From Marinospirillum sp035271045 (GTDB lineage: Bacteria; Pseudomonadota; Gammaproteobacteria; Pseudomonadales; Halomonadaceae), in assembly GCF_035271045.1 (NCBI RefSeq), contig NZ_DATESC010000007.1, forward strand, positions 124,001 to 188,000: DNA of 64,000 nt, in the 5' to 3' direction. Below the pieces are notes generated by a model that did no database searches, was not told the origin of the DNA, and was given only the letters and a program-made list of their open reading frames with translations. A program made the position numbers and the translations under genes. Positions 1-7,713 of the stretch are shown in pieces (position 1 is the first letter of the stretch; every line of letters begins with the position of its first letter).

Positions 1-1247
1 TTGGCATCGCGTAAACTTAACGCGTAGGTATGCGGTTTTTGATCCATGTTAGCAATACGGATTAAGTAGCTGTTTTCAACCTGACCTGTGTTGGTCATGC
101 GGAATAACTGGTTACGGTCACGTAATACTTCAAGCTCTAGCGGTACACGACCACTGACTGCAATAATAAATGCAATTGACATCGCCATTAGCACAATAAA
201 GTAACCGATTAAGCGTGGGCGTAAAAATTTAGTGGTACGACCCGCCAAGCGTTCTTCAGTGGTGTAGCTAATTAAACCGCGCGGATAATTCATCTTATCC
301 ATAACCTGATCGCAAGCATCAATACAAGCAGCACAACTGATGCATTCGTATTGTAGACCGTTGCGAATATCAATACCCACTGGGCAGACTTGTACACAAA
401 GATCACAGTCGATACATGAGCCTAGGTTTAGTGCTTTAGGGTCAGCTGATTTTTTGCGACTACCACGAGGTTCGCCACGGGCTTCATCATAAGAAACAAT
501 TAAAGTGTCTTTATCAAACATGACTGCTTGAAAGCGTGCGTAAGGACACATATAAATACACACTTGTTCACGCAGCCAACCAGCAAATAAATAAGTAAAA
601 AATATAAAAAACCCCATCCAAAAACCTTCCCACGGCCCTAAGTCTAGGGTGAATACACGGGGAATAAGCTCGCGGATTGGTGAAAAGTAACCTAAGAAGG
701 CAATGCCTGTTACGACAGCAATCATTAACCAAATAAGGTGTTTACCGCCTTTGCGTAGTAGTTTATTGGCTGACCACGGGGCTTTATCTAGTTTTTTACG
801 TTGGTTAGGGCTGCCTTCTAGTTTGTCTTCAACAAAAATAAAGATCCAAGTCCAAACAAACTGTGGGCAGCTATAACCACACCAAACACGGCCTGCAAAA
901 TTAGTAACAAAAAAAAGTACAAAGGCTAAAATAATCAGTAGCCATGCCAACAACATAAAGTCATGTGGGAAAATAGTTGTACCAAAAAAATGAAATTGGC
1001 GATTGGGTAAATCGAAAAGAAGGGCTTGCCGACCTTCATAGGTCATAAAAGACGCTAGAAAAAAACCGGCTAATAAAACCCAGCTTGCAGATGCACGTAG
1101 TTTTTGAAACAAACCCTGAACTCGTTTCACATAAATGTGTTTACGTCGAGCATAAAGCTCATCTGCTGAATTGTTATTGGTTGGAGATTTGCGCTTTTTA
1201 CCTGCATCAACAGGCGTTATATCTTGGGTAGGAATTTTATCAGTCAT
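1..1247 (-). CDS. ccoG: Cytochrome c oxidase accessory protein CcoG (FixG/RdxA), 3' end cut by the window edge
   Basis: The reading frame starts with ATG at 1247 and runs open to base 1, so the C-terminus (the FixG Ig-like domain end) lies outside the window. Family knowledge: CcoG is a membrane iron-sulfur protein with two 4Fe-4S clusters, implicated in copper reduction for cbb3 oxidase assembly. What is seen: a charged Lys/Arg-rich cytoplasmic N-terminus of about 40 residues, several hydrophobic segments, and a ferredoxin-like cysteine cluster (SCIDCDLCVQVCPVGID followed by YECISCAACIDACDQ) encoded at about 300-420. The gene lies just downstream of ccoNOQP on the same strand but behind the operon's terminator hairpin, so it probably has its own promoter or depends on readthrough. 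No strong Shine-Dalgarno sequence is visible before the ATG. Confidence 0.93.
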   Translation of the reverse strand, partial: MTDKIPTQDITPVDAGKKRKSPTNNNSADELYARRKHIYVKRVQGLFQKLRASASWVLLAGFFLASFMTYEGRQALLFDLPNRQFHFFGTTIFPHDFMLLAWLLIILAFVLFFVTNFAGRVWCGYSCPQFVWTWIFIFVEDKLEGSPNQRKKLDKAPWSANKLLRKGGKHLIWLMIAVVTGIAFLGYFSPIRELIPRVFTLDLGPWEGFWMGFFIFFTYLFAGWLREQVCIYMCPYARFQAVMFDKDTLIVSYDEARGEPRGSRKKSADPKALNLGSCIDCDLCVQVCPVGIDIRNGLQYECISCAACIDACDQVMDKMNYPRGLISYTTEERLAGRTTKFLRPRLIGYFIVLMAMSIAFIIAVSGRVPLELEVLRDRNQLFRMTNTGQVENSYLIRIANMDQKPHTYALSLRDA

Positions 1248-1368
1248 TCAATCATCACCAGGCTGGAGTTAGCTTTACGGTAAGCGGTGAAACCTTTGAT
1301 TTACTTAACATAAATGGAGGTTTTCTTATTAAAGATGCTATTTTTATACTTGAGCTACTATCCGCTAG

Positions 1369-1407
1369 TAAAAAGCAAAAGGGAATGCGGCAGCCTGCCG
1401 CATTCCC
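1369..1407 (-). terminator. Rho-independent terminator of the ccoNOQP operon
   Basis: A perfect 12-bp stem (GGGAATGCGGCA) with a 3-nt loop lies at 1381-1407. On the minus strand it is followed by a T-rich tract (TTTTGCTTTTT). It sits 12 bases after the ccoP stop codon and before ccoG. Confidence 0.85.
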
Positions 1408-1419
1408 TAATGTTAGTAC

Positions 1420-2418
1420 TTACTTACCTTGGTTTAGGCTATAAATATAAGCCGTTACTAGATGAAGTTTTGGCATTAGTGCTGCTTTTTCTTGTGTAGA
1501 AAGCGCATTAACATTTGCCGGTATTTCAACACCATAGTCTAGGTAGGTTGCTTGTGCAGGCATTAAACCATTACGACCGTGGCGTAGGGTGTAGCTAACT
1601 GAATCATAAACACTTTGACCGGGTTGTAGGTACAACCAGGTGTTAGCGGTTAAGTTAGGTGCGCCTATGCTATCTATGCCCATTGCTGCACTGCCTTTAC
1701 CGTCAACACCGTGACAAGAAGAGCAGATAGCTTGGAACATAGGTGCTGCTTCTTGTGCTTTGGCTACATTATGATCTAAACCTGAAAGGCTTAAAACATA
1801 GTTAGACATGGTGTCTACACCTTCATCACCTAACATATCAATCCAAGCAGGCATTAAACCATTACGGCCATTAATGATGGTATGACGAATGGTTTCAGCG
1901 TCACCACCATACAACCAGCTATTGTTGGTTAGGTTAGGAAAGCCATAGCCGCCACGACCAGAAGAACCATGACAAACGGCACAGTTGTTTTGGAATAGAC
2001 GATTAGCAACTTGCATTGCTTCAGGGTCATTGGCTAGGGTTTGAATGTCATGCTGAGCGTATTGATCAAAAATAGGCGCATAAAATTCTTCAGCGTGTGC
2101 TATTTCGTCATTCCATTGACCAACTGAAGTCCAGCCTAATACGCCTTTAAAGTTACCTAAGCCAGGGTAAAGCGCTAGGTAGCAAAGACCAAAAACAATG
2201 GTGCTGACGAACATAAGAAACCACCAACGAGGCAGTGGATTGTCATATTCTTCGATACCATCAGCGGCGTGACCAGTGGTTTCAACTTCACCATTAGCCA
2301 TCGGGGCTTTATCGGTTGTGCGGTTTCCATTAAGAAGCCACCAGCAGAAAGCAATCACACCAAGGGTGATTACCGTAATCCACAGGCTCCAGAAACCGCT
2401 CATGTCTTGGCTAAACAT
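1420..2418 (-). CDS. ccoP: cbb3-type cytochrome c oxidase subunit III CcoP (diheme)
   Basis: This is the membrane-anchored diheme c-type subunit that passes electrons from soluble cytochrome c to CcoO and CcoN. The 332-residue protein has two N-terminal membrane helices (about residues 10-29 and 66-84). The first helix is a gammaproteobacterial-type extension. Two c-heme motifs follow, CAVCH at 146-150 and CSSCH at 232-236, each followed by a conserved GRNGLMPA axial-methionine segment. The frame is open further upstream to 2553, but I chose the ATG at 2418. It is preceded by GGAG at 8-9 nt and it overlaps the end of ccoQ by 8 nt (ATGTTTAG), which indicates translational coupling. It is the last gene of the operon before the terminator. 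Confidence 0.95.
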   Translation of the reverse strand: MFSQDMSGFWSLWITVITLGVIAFCWWLLNGNRTTDKAPMANGEVETTGHAADGIEEYDNPLPRWWFLMFVSTIVFGLCYLALYPGLGNFKGVLGWTSVGQWNDEIAHAEEFYAPIFDQYAQHDIQTLANDPEAMQVANRLFQNNCAVCHGSSGRGGYGFPNLTNNSWLYGGDAETIRHTIINGRNGLMPAWIDMLGDEGVDTMSNYVLSLSGLDHNVAKAQEAAPMFQAICSSCHGVDGKGSAAMGIDSIGAPNLTANTWLYLQPGQSVYDSVSYTLRHGRNGLMPAQATYLDYGVEIPANVNALSTQEKAALMPKLHLVTAYIYSLNQGK

Positions 2419-2608
2419 GTTTTTTATTCTCCAGTGATGAGCTTGCGTCTTGGTTAGGTTTTGCGTCTGTGGCATCGTCAGCAAAAGGCAGGTTAGCTGC
2501 CTCGTCAAAAGATTTCTTTTGGTTTTTACTATAGGCCCAAACAATGACACCAATAAAGGCTAATAGTAGAACGGCTGACATTAGGCCACGAAAAACGTTG
2601 ATATCCAT
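2411..2608 (-). CDS. ccoQ: cbb3 oxidase small subunit CcoQ (FixQ)
   Basis: A 65-residue protein with one membrane helix (about residues 8-25, ending WAYSK) and a short acidic/polar cytoplasmic tail. Both the fold and the position between ccoO and ccoP are typical of CcoQ, which stabilises the cbb3 complex rather than carrying cofactors. It starts 4 bases after the ccoO stop and its own stop overlaps the ccoP start. Confidence 0.92.
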   Translation of the reverse strand: MDINVFRGLMSAVLLLAFIGVIVWAYSKNQKKSFDEAANLPFADDATDAKPNQDASSSLENKKHV

Positions 2609-2612
2609 AACC

Positions 2613-3248
2613 TTACCTTGCGTCTTTTAGGACAGTGCCCAATTGTTGTAAGTAAGCAACAAGTGCGTCCATTTCTGAGTAAGCAACTAGGTTGTTTCCT
2701 TCTTGCTTGCCATTAATAGACTGTTGAGCACCAGCGATGTCCTCATCGGTATAAGGCACGCCCACCATTCTTAAACGCTCCATTTTGGTGGCTGTTTTGC
2801 TACCATCAACTTTGGCGTTATTCATCCAACCGTAAGTAGGCATAATTGATTCAGGCACTACATCCCGCGGGTTGTAAAGGTGAGCATAATGCCAGTCATC
2901 ACTGTAACGACCACCCACACGTGCTAAGTCTGGACCGGTACGCTTAGAGCCCCACTGGAAAGGGTGATCGTAAACGAACTCACCCGCTACCGAGTAGTGA
3001 CCATAACGTTCAGTTTCAGCACGGAAAGGACGAATCATTTGTGAGTGACAGGTGTAGCAACCTTCGCGCACATAAACATCACGACCTTCAAGCTGCAACG
3101 CATTGAGTGGTTTTAAGCCTTCAACTGGTTTAGTGGTTGCTTCTTGGAAAAACAGTGGGGTAATCTCAACAAGACCACCAAAACTGATTACGACCAAGAT
3201 AAGAACCATCATCAAGCCAACGTTCTTTTCTACTATTTCGTGTTTCAT
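2613..3248 (-). CDS. ccoO: cbb3-type cytochrome c oxidase subunit II CcoO (monoheme)
   Basis: A 211-residue membrane-anchored monoheme cytochrome c. One N-terminal helix (about residues 10-28) is followed by the heme attachment site CYTCH at 64-68 and the signature SQMIRPFRAETERYGHYS. A second conserved block, SIMPTYGWM, holds the likely axial methionine. It relays electrons from CcoP to the CcoN active site. Length and motifs match the family. It starts 16 bases after the ccoN stop, inside the ccoNOQP operon. Confidence 0.96.
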   Translation of the reverse strand: MKHEIVEKNVGLMMVLILVVISFGGLVEITPLFFQEATTKPVEGLKPLNALQLEGRDVYVREGCYTCHSQMIRPFRAETERYGHYSVAGEFVYDHPFQWGSKRTGPDLARVGGRYSDDWHYAHLYNPRDVVPESIMPTYGWMNNAKVDGSKTATKMERLRMVGVPYTDEDIAGAQQSINGKQEGNNLVAYSEMDALVAYLQQLGTVLKDAR

Positions 3249-3264
3249 TCAGCTAACCCCTTCA

Positions 3265-4686
3265 TTAGGCTGTTTGTGCCGCGACTTTCTTAGAAGTCTT
3301 ATCAGACACAGTCATGTAGACGTTGTAAGCCATAATCAGCATACCCGCTAGCCACAGAACACCACCTAACCAGCGAACGATAAAGCCAGGATGACTTGCT
3401 TCAACTGATTCAATGAAGGTGTACATCAAAGTACCGTCAGCATTAACTGCACGCCACATTAGACCTTGCATGATGCCGTTTACCCACATAGAAGTAATGT
3501 AGAGAACCGTACCAACGGTAGATAGCCAGAAATGCACGTTAATTAAATCAACGGAGTGCATATCTTTTCTGCCAAATAGTTTAGGTATCATGTGATAAAT
3601 AGAGCCAACAGTAATCATTGCAACCCAACCTAAAGCACCCGCGTGTACGTGACCAATGGTCCAGTCAGTGTAGTGAGACAAGGCGTTAACGGTTTTAATG
3701 GACATCATTGGGCCTTCAAAGGTAGACATACCATAGAAAGACAAAGATACCACTAGGAAACGTAGGATAGGGTCAGTACGTAGCTTATGCCATGCACCTG
3801 ATAGCGTCATCATACCGTTAATCATACCGCCCCAAGAAGGTGCTAGTAGAATTAAAGACATAACCATTGCTATGGATTGTGCCCAGTCTGGAAGCGCTGT
3901 GTAGTGAAGGTGGTGAGGACCAGCCCACATATAAACACAGATAAGCGCCCAGAAATGCACGATTGACAAGCGGTAAGAGTAAACAGGACGCTCTGCTTGT
4001 TTAGGTACGAAGTAGTACATCATGCCCAAGAAGCCTGCTGTTAAGAAGAAACCTACAGCATTGTGACCGTACCACCACTGCACCATCGCATCAGTAGCAC
4101 CTGAATAGATAGAGTAAGAGTGAGTAAGGCTAGTAGGAATTTGCATACTGTTAACAATGTGCAATACCGCAACGGTTAAGATAAAGGCAGCAAAAAACCA
4201 GTTAGCCACATAAATGTGTGAGGTTTTGCGCTTATAGATAGTCCCGATAAAGACGGCTGCATAACTTACCCAAACTATGGCGATCAGTACGTCAATCGGC
4301 CAAATTAGCTCAGCGTACTCTTTGCTTTGCGTTAAACCTAAAGGCAAAGTAATGGCTGCTAATACGATAACCAGTTGCCAACCCCAAAAGGTGAAAGCGG
4401 CTAGTTTGTCTGAAATTAAACGTACTTGACAGGTGCGCTGAACAACATAGTAGGATGTTGCAAATAACGCTGAACCACCAAATGCAAAAATTACTGCATT
4501 AGTGTGAAGCGGACGTAAACGTCCGAAGCTTGTCCAAGGAAGGTCAAAGTTCAAAAGTGGCCATGCCAATTGAGCCGCTATCCAGACGCCGACAAGCATA
4601 CCGACGATGCCCCAGACTACGGTCATTATGGCAAATTGCCGAACCACCTTATAATTATAGGTAGAGTGTTCTATTGCTGTGCTCAT
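3265..4686 (-). CDS. ccoN: cbb3-type cytochrome c oxidase subunit I CcoN (catalytic)
   Basis: The 473-residue catalytic subunit of the proton-pumping, high-affinity terminal oxidase (C-family heme-copper oxidase). It has about 12 hydrophobic segments. Heme and copper ligand histidines are seen in LHTNAVIFAFGG, QWWYGHNAVGF, AGPHHLHYTALPDWAQ and IGHVHAGALGW. It is the first gene of ccoNOQP. The ATG at 4686 follows only a weak GGAA. A candidate FNR/ANR box lies about 75-85 bases upstream, which would fit induction at low oxygen. Confidence 0.97.
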   Translation of the reverse strand: MSTAIEHSTYNYKVVRQFAIMTVVWGIVGMLVGVWIAAQLAWPLLNFDLPWTSFGRLRPLHTNAVIFAFGGSALFATSYYVVQRTCQVRLISDKLAAFTFWGWQLVIVLAAITLPLGLTQSKEYAELIWPIDVLIAIVWVSYAAVFIGTIYKRKTSHIYVANWFFAAFILTVAVLHIVNSMQIPTSLTHSYSIYSGATDAMVQWWYGHNAVGFFLTAGFLGMMYYFVPKQAERPVYSYRLSIVHFWALICVYMWAGPHHLHYTALPDWAQSIAMVMSLILLAPSWGGMINGMMTLSGAWHKLRTDPILRFLVVSLSFYGMSTFEGPMMSIKTVNALSHYTDWTIGHVHAGALGWVAMITVGSIYHMIPKLFGRKDMHSVDLINVHFWLSTVGTVLYITSMWVNGIMQGLMWRAVNADGTLMYTFIESVEASHPGFIVRWLGGVLWLAGMLIMAYNVYMTVSDKTSKKVAAQTA

Positions 4687-4759
4687 GTCAGGTTCCCATT
4701 ACAGCAGTTAGTTTGGAGGAATCCAGCGCCAAGTTTCGAGGAGCTGGGTTTTCCCAGCC

Positions 4760-4773
4760 ATGATACAAGTCAA
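4760..4773 (-). promoter_or_regulatory. Candidate FNR/ANR-type site upstream of ccoN
   Basis: The minus strand reads TTGACTTGTATCAT. Compared with the FNR/ANR consensus TTGATnnnnATCAA, each half-site has one mismatch and the TGA/TCA core is kept. The centre is about 80 bases upstream of the ccoN ATG. ANR/FNR control of cbb3 operons is well established in related bacteria. No convincing -10 box was found at the matching distance, so this is a candidate only. Confidence 0.4.
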
Positions 4774-4906
4774 TGGATCTTGTTCATTCTAGCGCAGCCA
4801 CTGTATGACCTGAACCTAAGTGTGTCTATTAGTTTGTATTTTTATAGTAATAAAATATTGCTTTTCAATTAATTCTTTATAAAACAGCAGCTTGCAGATC
4901 TGCGAC

Positions 4907-4954
4907 AAAAAGCCGCTTAGACGAAGGTATTAGGTGCTATTGACGGCTTTTTTT
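4907..4954 (+). terminator. Terminator-like hairpin with no assigned upstream gene
   Basis: AAAAAGCCG (4907-4915) can pair with CGGCTTTTT (4944-4952) across a 28-nt loop, and the right arm runs into seven T residues. No plus-strand gene lies upstream, so it would end either a small RNA starting near 4880 or spurious antisense transcription from the ccoN region. The loop is long, so the call is weak. Confidence 0.35.
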
Positions 4955-5042
4955 ATTTGGCAAATATGCCGTGCGATTAATACAGCGTTAAGTGAGATTT
5001 TTAACTATTTTCACAAATTCTTAAAATAAACTAAAAAAACGT

Positions 5043-5070
5043 TTGACACGGCATTATAAAACGGTAGAAT
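5043..5070 (+). promoter_or_regulatory. Sigma-70 promoter of the tRNA Val-Asp-Asp-Val operon
   Basis: A perfect -35 box TTGACA (5043-5048), a 16-nt spacer and a -10 box TAGAAT (5065-5070). The predicted start near 5077 is about 12 bases before the first tRNA, as expected for a stable-RNA promoter. Confidence 0.8.
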
Positions 5071-5088
5071 TCGCTTCGTCATCAGGAA

Positions 5089-5164
5089 GGGCGGTTAGCT
5101 CAGTTGGGAGAGCACCAGCCTTACAAGCTGGGGGTCACTGGTTCGAACCCAGTACCGCCCACCA
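5089..5164 (+). tRNA. tRNA-Val (anticodon TAC), first copy
   Basis: A 76-nt cloverleaf with acceptor stem GGGCGGT pairing to ACCGCCC, D-arm GCTC...GAGC, anticodon stem CCAGC/GCTGG with loop CTTACAA, a T-arm with GGTTCGAACCC, and an encoded 3' CCA. It is the first gene of a four-tRNA operon and identical to the copy at 5446-5521. Confidence 0.98.
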
Positions 5165-5229
5165 TTTATTACTACTCGAATAGTGTAATAAATAGAAACC
5201 TTATGATGAAGTTTGTCTGTTATTTATGT

Positions 5230-5306
5230 GGACCGGTAGTTCAGCTGGTTAGAATGCCGGCCTGTCACGTCGGAGGTCACGGGTTCGAGTCCCGTTCGGT
5301 CCGCCA
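5230..5306 (+). tRNA. tRNA-Asp (anticodon GTC), first copy
   Basis: A 77-nt cloverleaf with acceptor GGACCGG pairing to TCGGTCC, discriminator G and encoded CCA. The anticodon loop CTGTCAC sits between CCGGC and GTCGG, and the T-arm contains GGGTTCGAGTCCC. Identical to the next copy. Confidence 0.98.
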
Positions 5307-5345
5307 CTTAACAAACAAAGCTTTAATTGATTTAGGAAACTATGT

Positions 5346-5422
5346 GGACCGGTAGTTCAGCTGGTTAGAATGCCGGCCTGTCACGTCGGAGGTCACGGGT
5401 TCGAGTCCCGTTCGGTCCGCCA
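5346..5422 (+). tRNA. tRNA-Asp (anticodon GTC), second copy
   Basis: Base-for-base identical to the tRNA at 5230-5306, with encoded CCA. Thirty-nine bases separate the two copies. The bases immediately upstream (TATGTG against TTATGTG) are also alike, which suggests tandem duplication. Confidence 0.98.
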
Positions 5423-5445
5423 TTTCCTAATGACTTAATTAAAAT

Positions 5446-5521
5446 GGGCGGTTAGCTCAGTTGGGAGAGCACCAGCCTTACAAGCTGGGGGTCACTGGTT
5501 CGAACCCAGTACCGCCCACCA
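5446..5521 (+). tRNA. tRNA-Val (anticodon TAC), second copy
   Basis: Identical over all 76 bases to the tRNA at 5089-5164, with encoded CCA. It is the last gene of the operon, and a terminator hairpin follows 32 bases later. Confidence 0.98.
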
Positions 5522-5553
5522 TTAAGATTAAGTTTTTAGTTAGACATACAAAT

Positions 5554-5588
5554 AACCGCCGCAATCTGCTGCGGTTTTTTTGTTTTTG
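5554..5588 (+). terminator. Rho-independent terminator of the tRNA operon
   Basis: AACCGC-CGCA pairs with TGC-GCGGTT (one internal mismatch, 3-nt loop) at 5554-5576. It is followed directly by a long T tract (TTTTT, G, TTTTT). Confidence 0.88.
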
Positions 5589-5688
5589 TCATTTATTAAA
5601 TTTGGTGTTTAAAACGAACGCTTGACAGTTTGCTAGGACTTAACAAAACTAGGGCATCCATAATAAAAAAGTTAATTAGGAGCTTGCC

Positions 5689-7713
5689 GTGAGTAATTCA
5701 ACCTACCCGCATATTTTTCAACCTTTAGATTTAGGTTTCACTACCCTCAAGAACCGTATTTTAATGGGTTCTATGCACACTAACCTAGAAGAGACTAAGG
5801 GTGGTTTTGAACGCCTTGCTGCTTTTTATGCAGAACGTGCCGCTGCTGGCGTGGCTTTAATTGTTACCGGCGGCATAGCGCCTAATGAGCAGGGTGTGGT
5901 TTTTCAAGGTTCTGCCATGATGACCACGCCGGAAGAAGCAGCCGAACATCGTATTGTTACTGAAGCAGTACATCACGCGGGTGGTAAAATTTGTATGCAG
6001 ATTCTGCATACGGGTCGTTATGCTTATTCTAATAAATTAGTGGCACCTTCAGCAATTAAAGCACCGATTAACCCTTTTACACCACATGAACTAACCACTG
6101 AAGAAATTGAACAGCAGCTAATTGATTATGTTAACAGCGCTAAACTTGCAAAAGTGGCTGGTTACGATGGTGTTGAAGTCATGGGCAGTGAAGGTTATCT
6201 CATTAATCAATTTATTTCTCTTAGGACTAACCAACGTCAAGATGAGTGGGGCGGTCGCTATGAAAACCGAATTCGTTTTGCGATTGAGTCGGTGCGCCGG
6301 GTACGAGAAGCTGTAGGTGAAGCCTTTATTATTATTTTTCGTTTGTCGATGTTGGATTTAGTTGAAGAAGGTAGCAGTTGGCAAGAAATAGTGCAGTTAG
6401 CTAAGGCGATAGAAGCGGCTGGTGCAACTTTAATTAATACGGGTATTGGTTGGCATGAGGCACGTGTACCGACCATTGCGACTAGCGTGCCACGCGCGGC
6501 TTTTACGCAAGTGACGCAGCGGATGAAAAAAGAAGTCTCGATTCCGTTAATTACGACTAACCGCATTAATATGCCAGAAACGGCTGAAGACGTTTTAGCA
6601 GCCGGTCATGCTGATATGGTTTCTATGGCGCGTCCGTTTTTAGCCGATCCAGAATGGGTGTCTAAGGCAGCAGCAGGGCAAAGTGATTTGATTAATACTT
6701 GCATTGCCTGTAACCAGGCTTGTTTAGATCAAATTTTTGTCGGCAAACTGACTTCTTGTTTAGTGAATCCACGTGCTTGCCATGAAACGCTGATGCAATC
6801 TTTACCGACGCAGCAGCCTAAAAAAATCGCGGTAGTCGGCGCGGGTATGGCAGGTTTATCTTGTGCAACACAAGCAGCAAAGCGTGGGCATCACGTTACT
6901 TTATTTGAAACGGCTGCCGTTATTGGTGGGCAGTTTAATTTAGCCAGAAAAATTCCTGGTAAAGAAGAGTTTAATGAAACACTGCGTTATTTTACGCATT
7001 TACTCGCCAAAACTGACGTTACTTTAAAGCTAAACACACCTGCTACGCCTGAATTACTAGCTGATTTTGATGAAGTTGTCGTTGCAACGGGTGTTATCCC
7101 TAGAATGCCGGAGTTGGCTGGGGTTAATCATCCTAAAGTTAAAACCTATGTAGAAGCGATTCAAAATCCTACGGCTATCGGTAAAAAAGTCGCTGTGTTA
7201 GGTGCAGGTGGCATAGGTTTTGATGTGTCTGAGTTATTAGTGCAATCGCCGGCAGGGGATCAAGGCCAGACTACCGCAGAGTTTATGCAAGAGTGGGGTG
7301 TCGATTTAGACGTTAAGCAAGCCGGTGGTTTAGTTACGCCCAAACCGCCAACGCCCGAGCGAAAAGTTTACCTTTTACAGCGTAAAACCAGTAAGCCTGG
7401 CAAGGGTTTGGGTAAAACAACCGGTTGGATTCACCGCGCCTCGTTAAAAACCTATCAGGTTGAAATGATGACTGGCTGTGAATACCTAGGCGTTGACGAC
7501 CAAGGCCTGCATCTTAAAGTAGCCGGTGAAACGCAATGTTTAGTGGTAGATAACGTGGTTTTATGCACAGGGCAGGAATCAGTCAAGCAGCTATTTACCG
7601 AACTAGAAGCAGCCGGTAAGAAGGTTCATTTGATTGGTGGTGCAGAATTAGCCGCCGAGCTAGATGCTCGGCGAGCCATTGAACAAGGTTATAAACTAGC
7701 AATTAGTTTGTAG
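5689..7713 (+). CDS. fadH: 2,4-dienoyl-CoA reductase (NADPH), FadH-like
   Basis: A 674-residue flavin/iron-sulfur enzyme of the FadH / trimethylamine-dehydrogenase class, which reduces 2,4-dienoyl-CoA during beta-oxidation of unsaturated fatty acids. The N-terminal half is an old-yellow-enzyme TIM barrel (FMN; GYDGVEVMGSEGYLINQF). The 4Fe-4S cysteines follow (CIACNQACLDQIFVGKLTSCLVNP), then FAD and NADPH Rossmann motifs (VVGAGMAGLSCA near residue 383 and VLGAGGIGFDV near 504). Length matches E. coli FadH (672). The start is GTG with AGGAG six bases upstream. It is monocistronic and its stop abuts the gshA stop on the other strand. A related OYE-type reductase with another substrate is possible. 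Confidence 0.88.
   Translation: MSNSTYPHIFQPLDLGFTTLKNRILMGSMHTNLEETKGGFERLAAFYAERAAAGVALIVTGGIAPNEQGVVFQGSAMMTTPEEAAEHRIVTEAVHHAGGKICMQILHTGRYAYSNKLVAPSAIKAPINPFTPHELTTEEIEQQLIDYVNSAKLAKVAGYDGVEVMGSEGYLINQFISLRTNQRQDEWGGRYENRIRFAIESVRRVREAVGEAFIIIFRLSMLDLVEEGSSWQEIVQLAKAIEAAGATLINTGIGWHEARVPTIATSVPRAAFTQVTQRMKKEVSIPLITTNRINMPETAEDVLAAGHADMVSMARPFLADPEWVSKAAAGQSDLINTCIACNQACLDQIFVGKLTSCLVNPRACHETLMQSLPTQQPKKIAVVGAGMAGLSCATQAAKRGHHVTLFETAAVIGGQFNLARKIPGKEEFNETLRYFTHLLAKTDVTLKLNTPATPELLADFDEVVVATGVIPRMPELAGVNHPKVKTYVEAIQNPTAIGKKVAVLGAGGIGFDVSELLVQSPAGDQGQTTAEFMQEWGVDLDVKQAGGLVTPKPPTPERKVYLLQRKTSKPGKGLGKTTGWIHRASLKTYQVEMMTGCEYLGVDDQGLHLKVAGETQCLVVDNVVLCTGQESVKQLFTELEAAGKKVHLIGGAELAAELDARRAIEQGYKLAISL

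Larger units (their letters stand above)
4687..5088. other. Intergenic region between divergent ccoN and the tRNA operon
   Basis: About 400 bases with no credible protein gene. It holds the candidate FNR-like site (4760-4773), an AT-rich stretch at 4830-4880, a terminator-like hairpin with a T tract (4907-4954), and the tRNA operon promoter (5043-5070). A 10-bp palindrome GCAGATCTGC lies at 4894-4903. Nothing else stands out. Confidence 0.7.

Noticed and set aside
1296..1309. FNR-like half-site (TTGAT) upstream of ccoG
   Set aside because: The second half-site matches poorly (TTAAC against ATCAA), so it is not distinguishable from chance.
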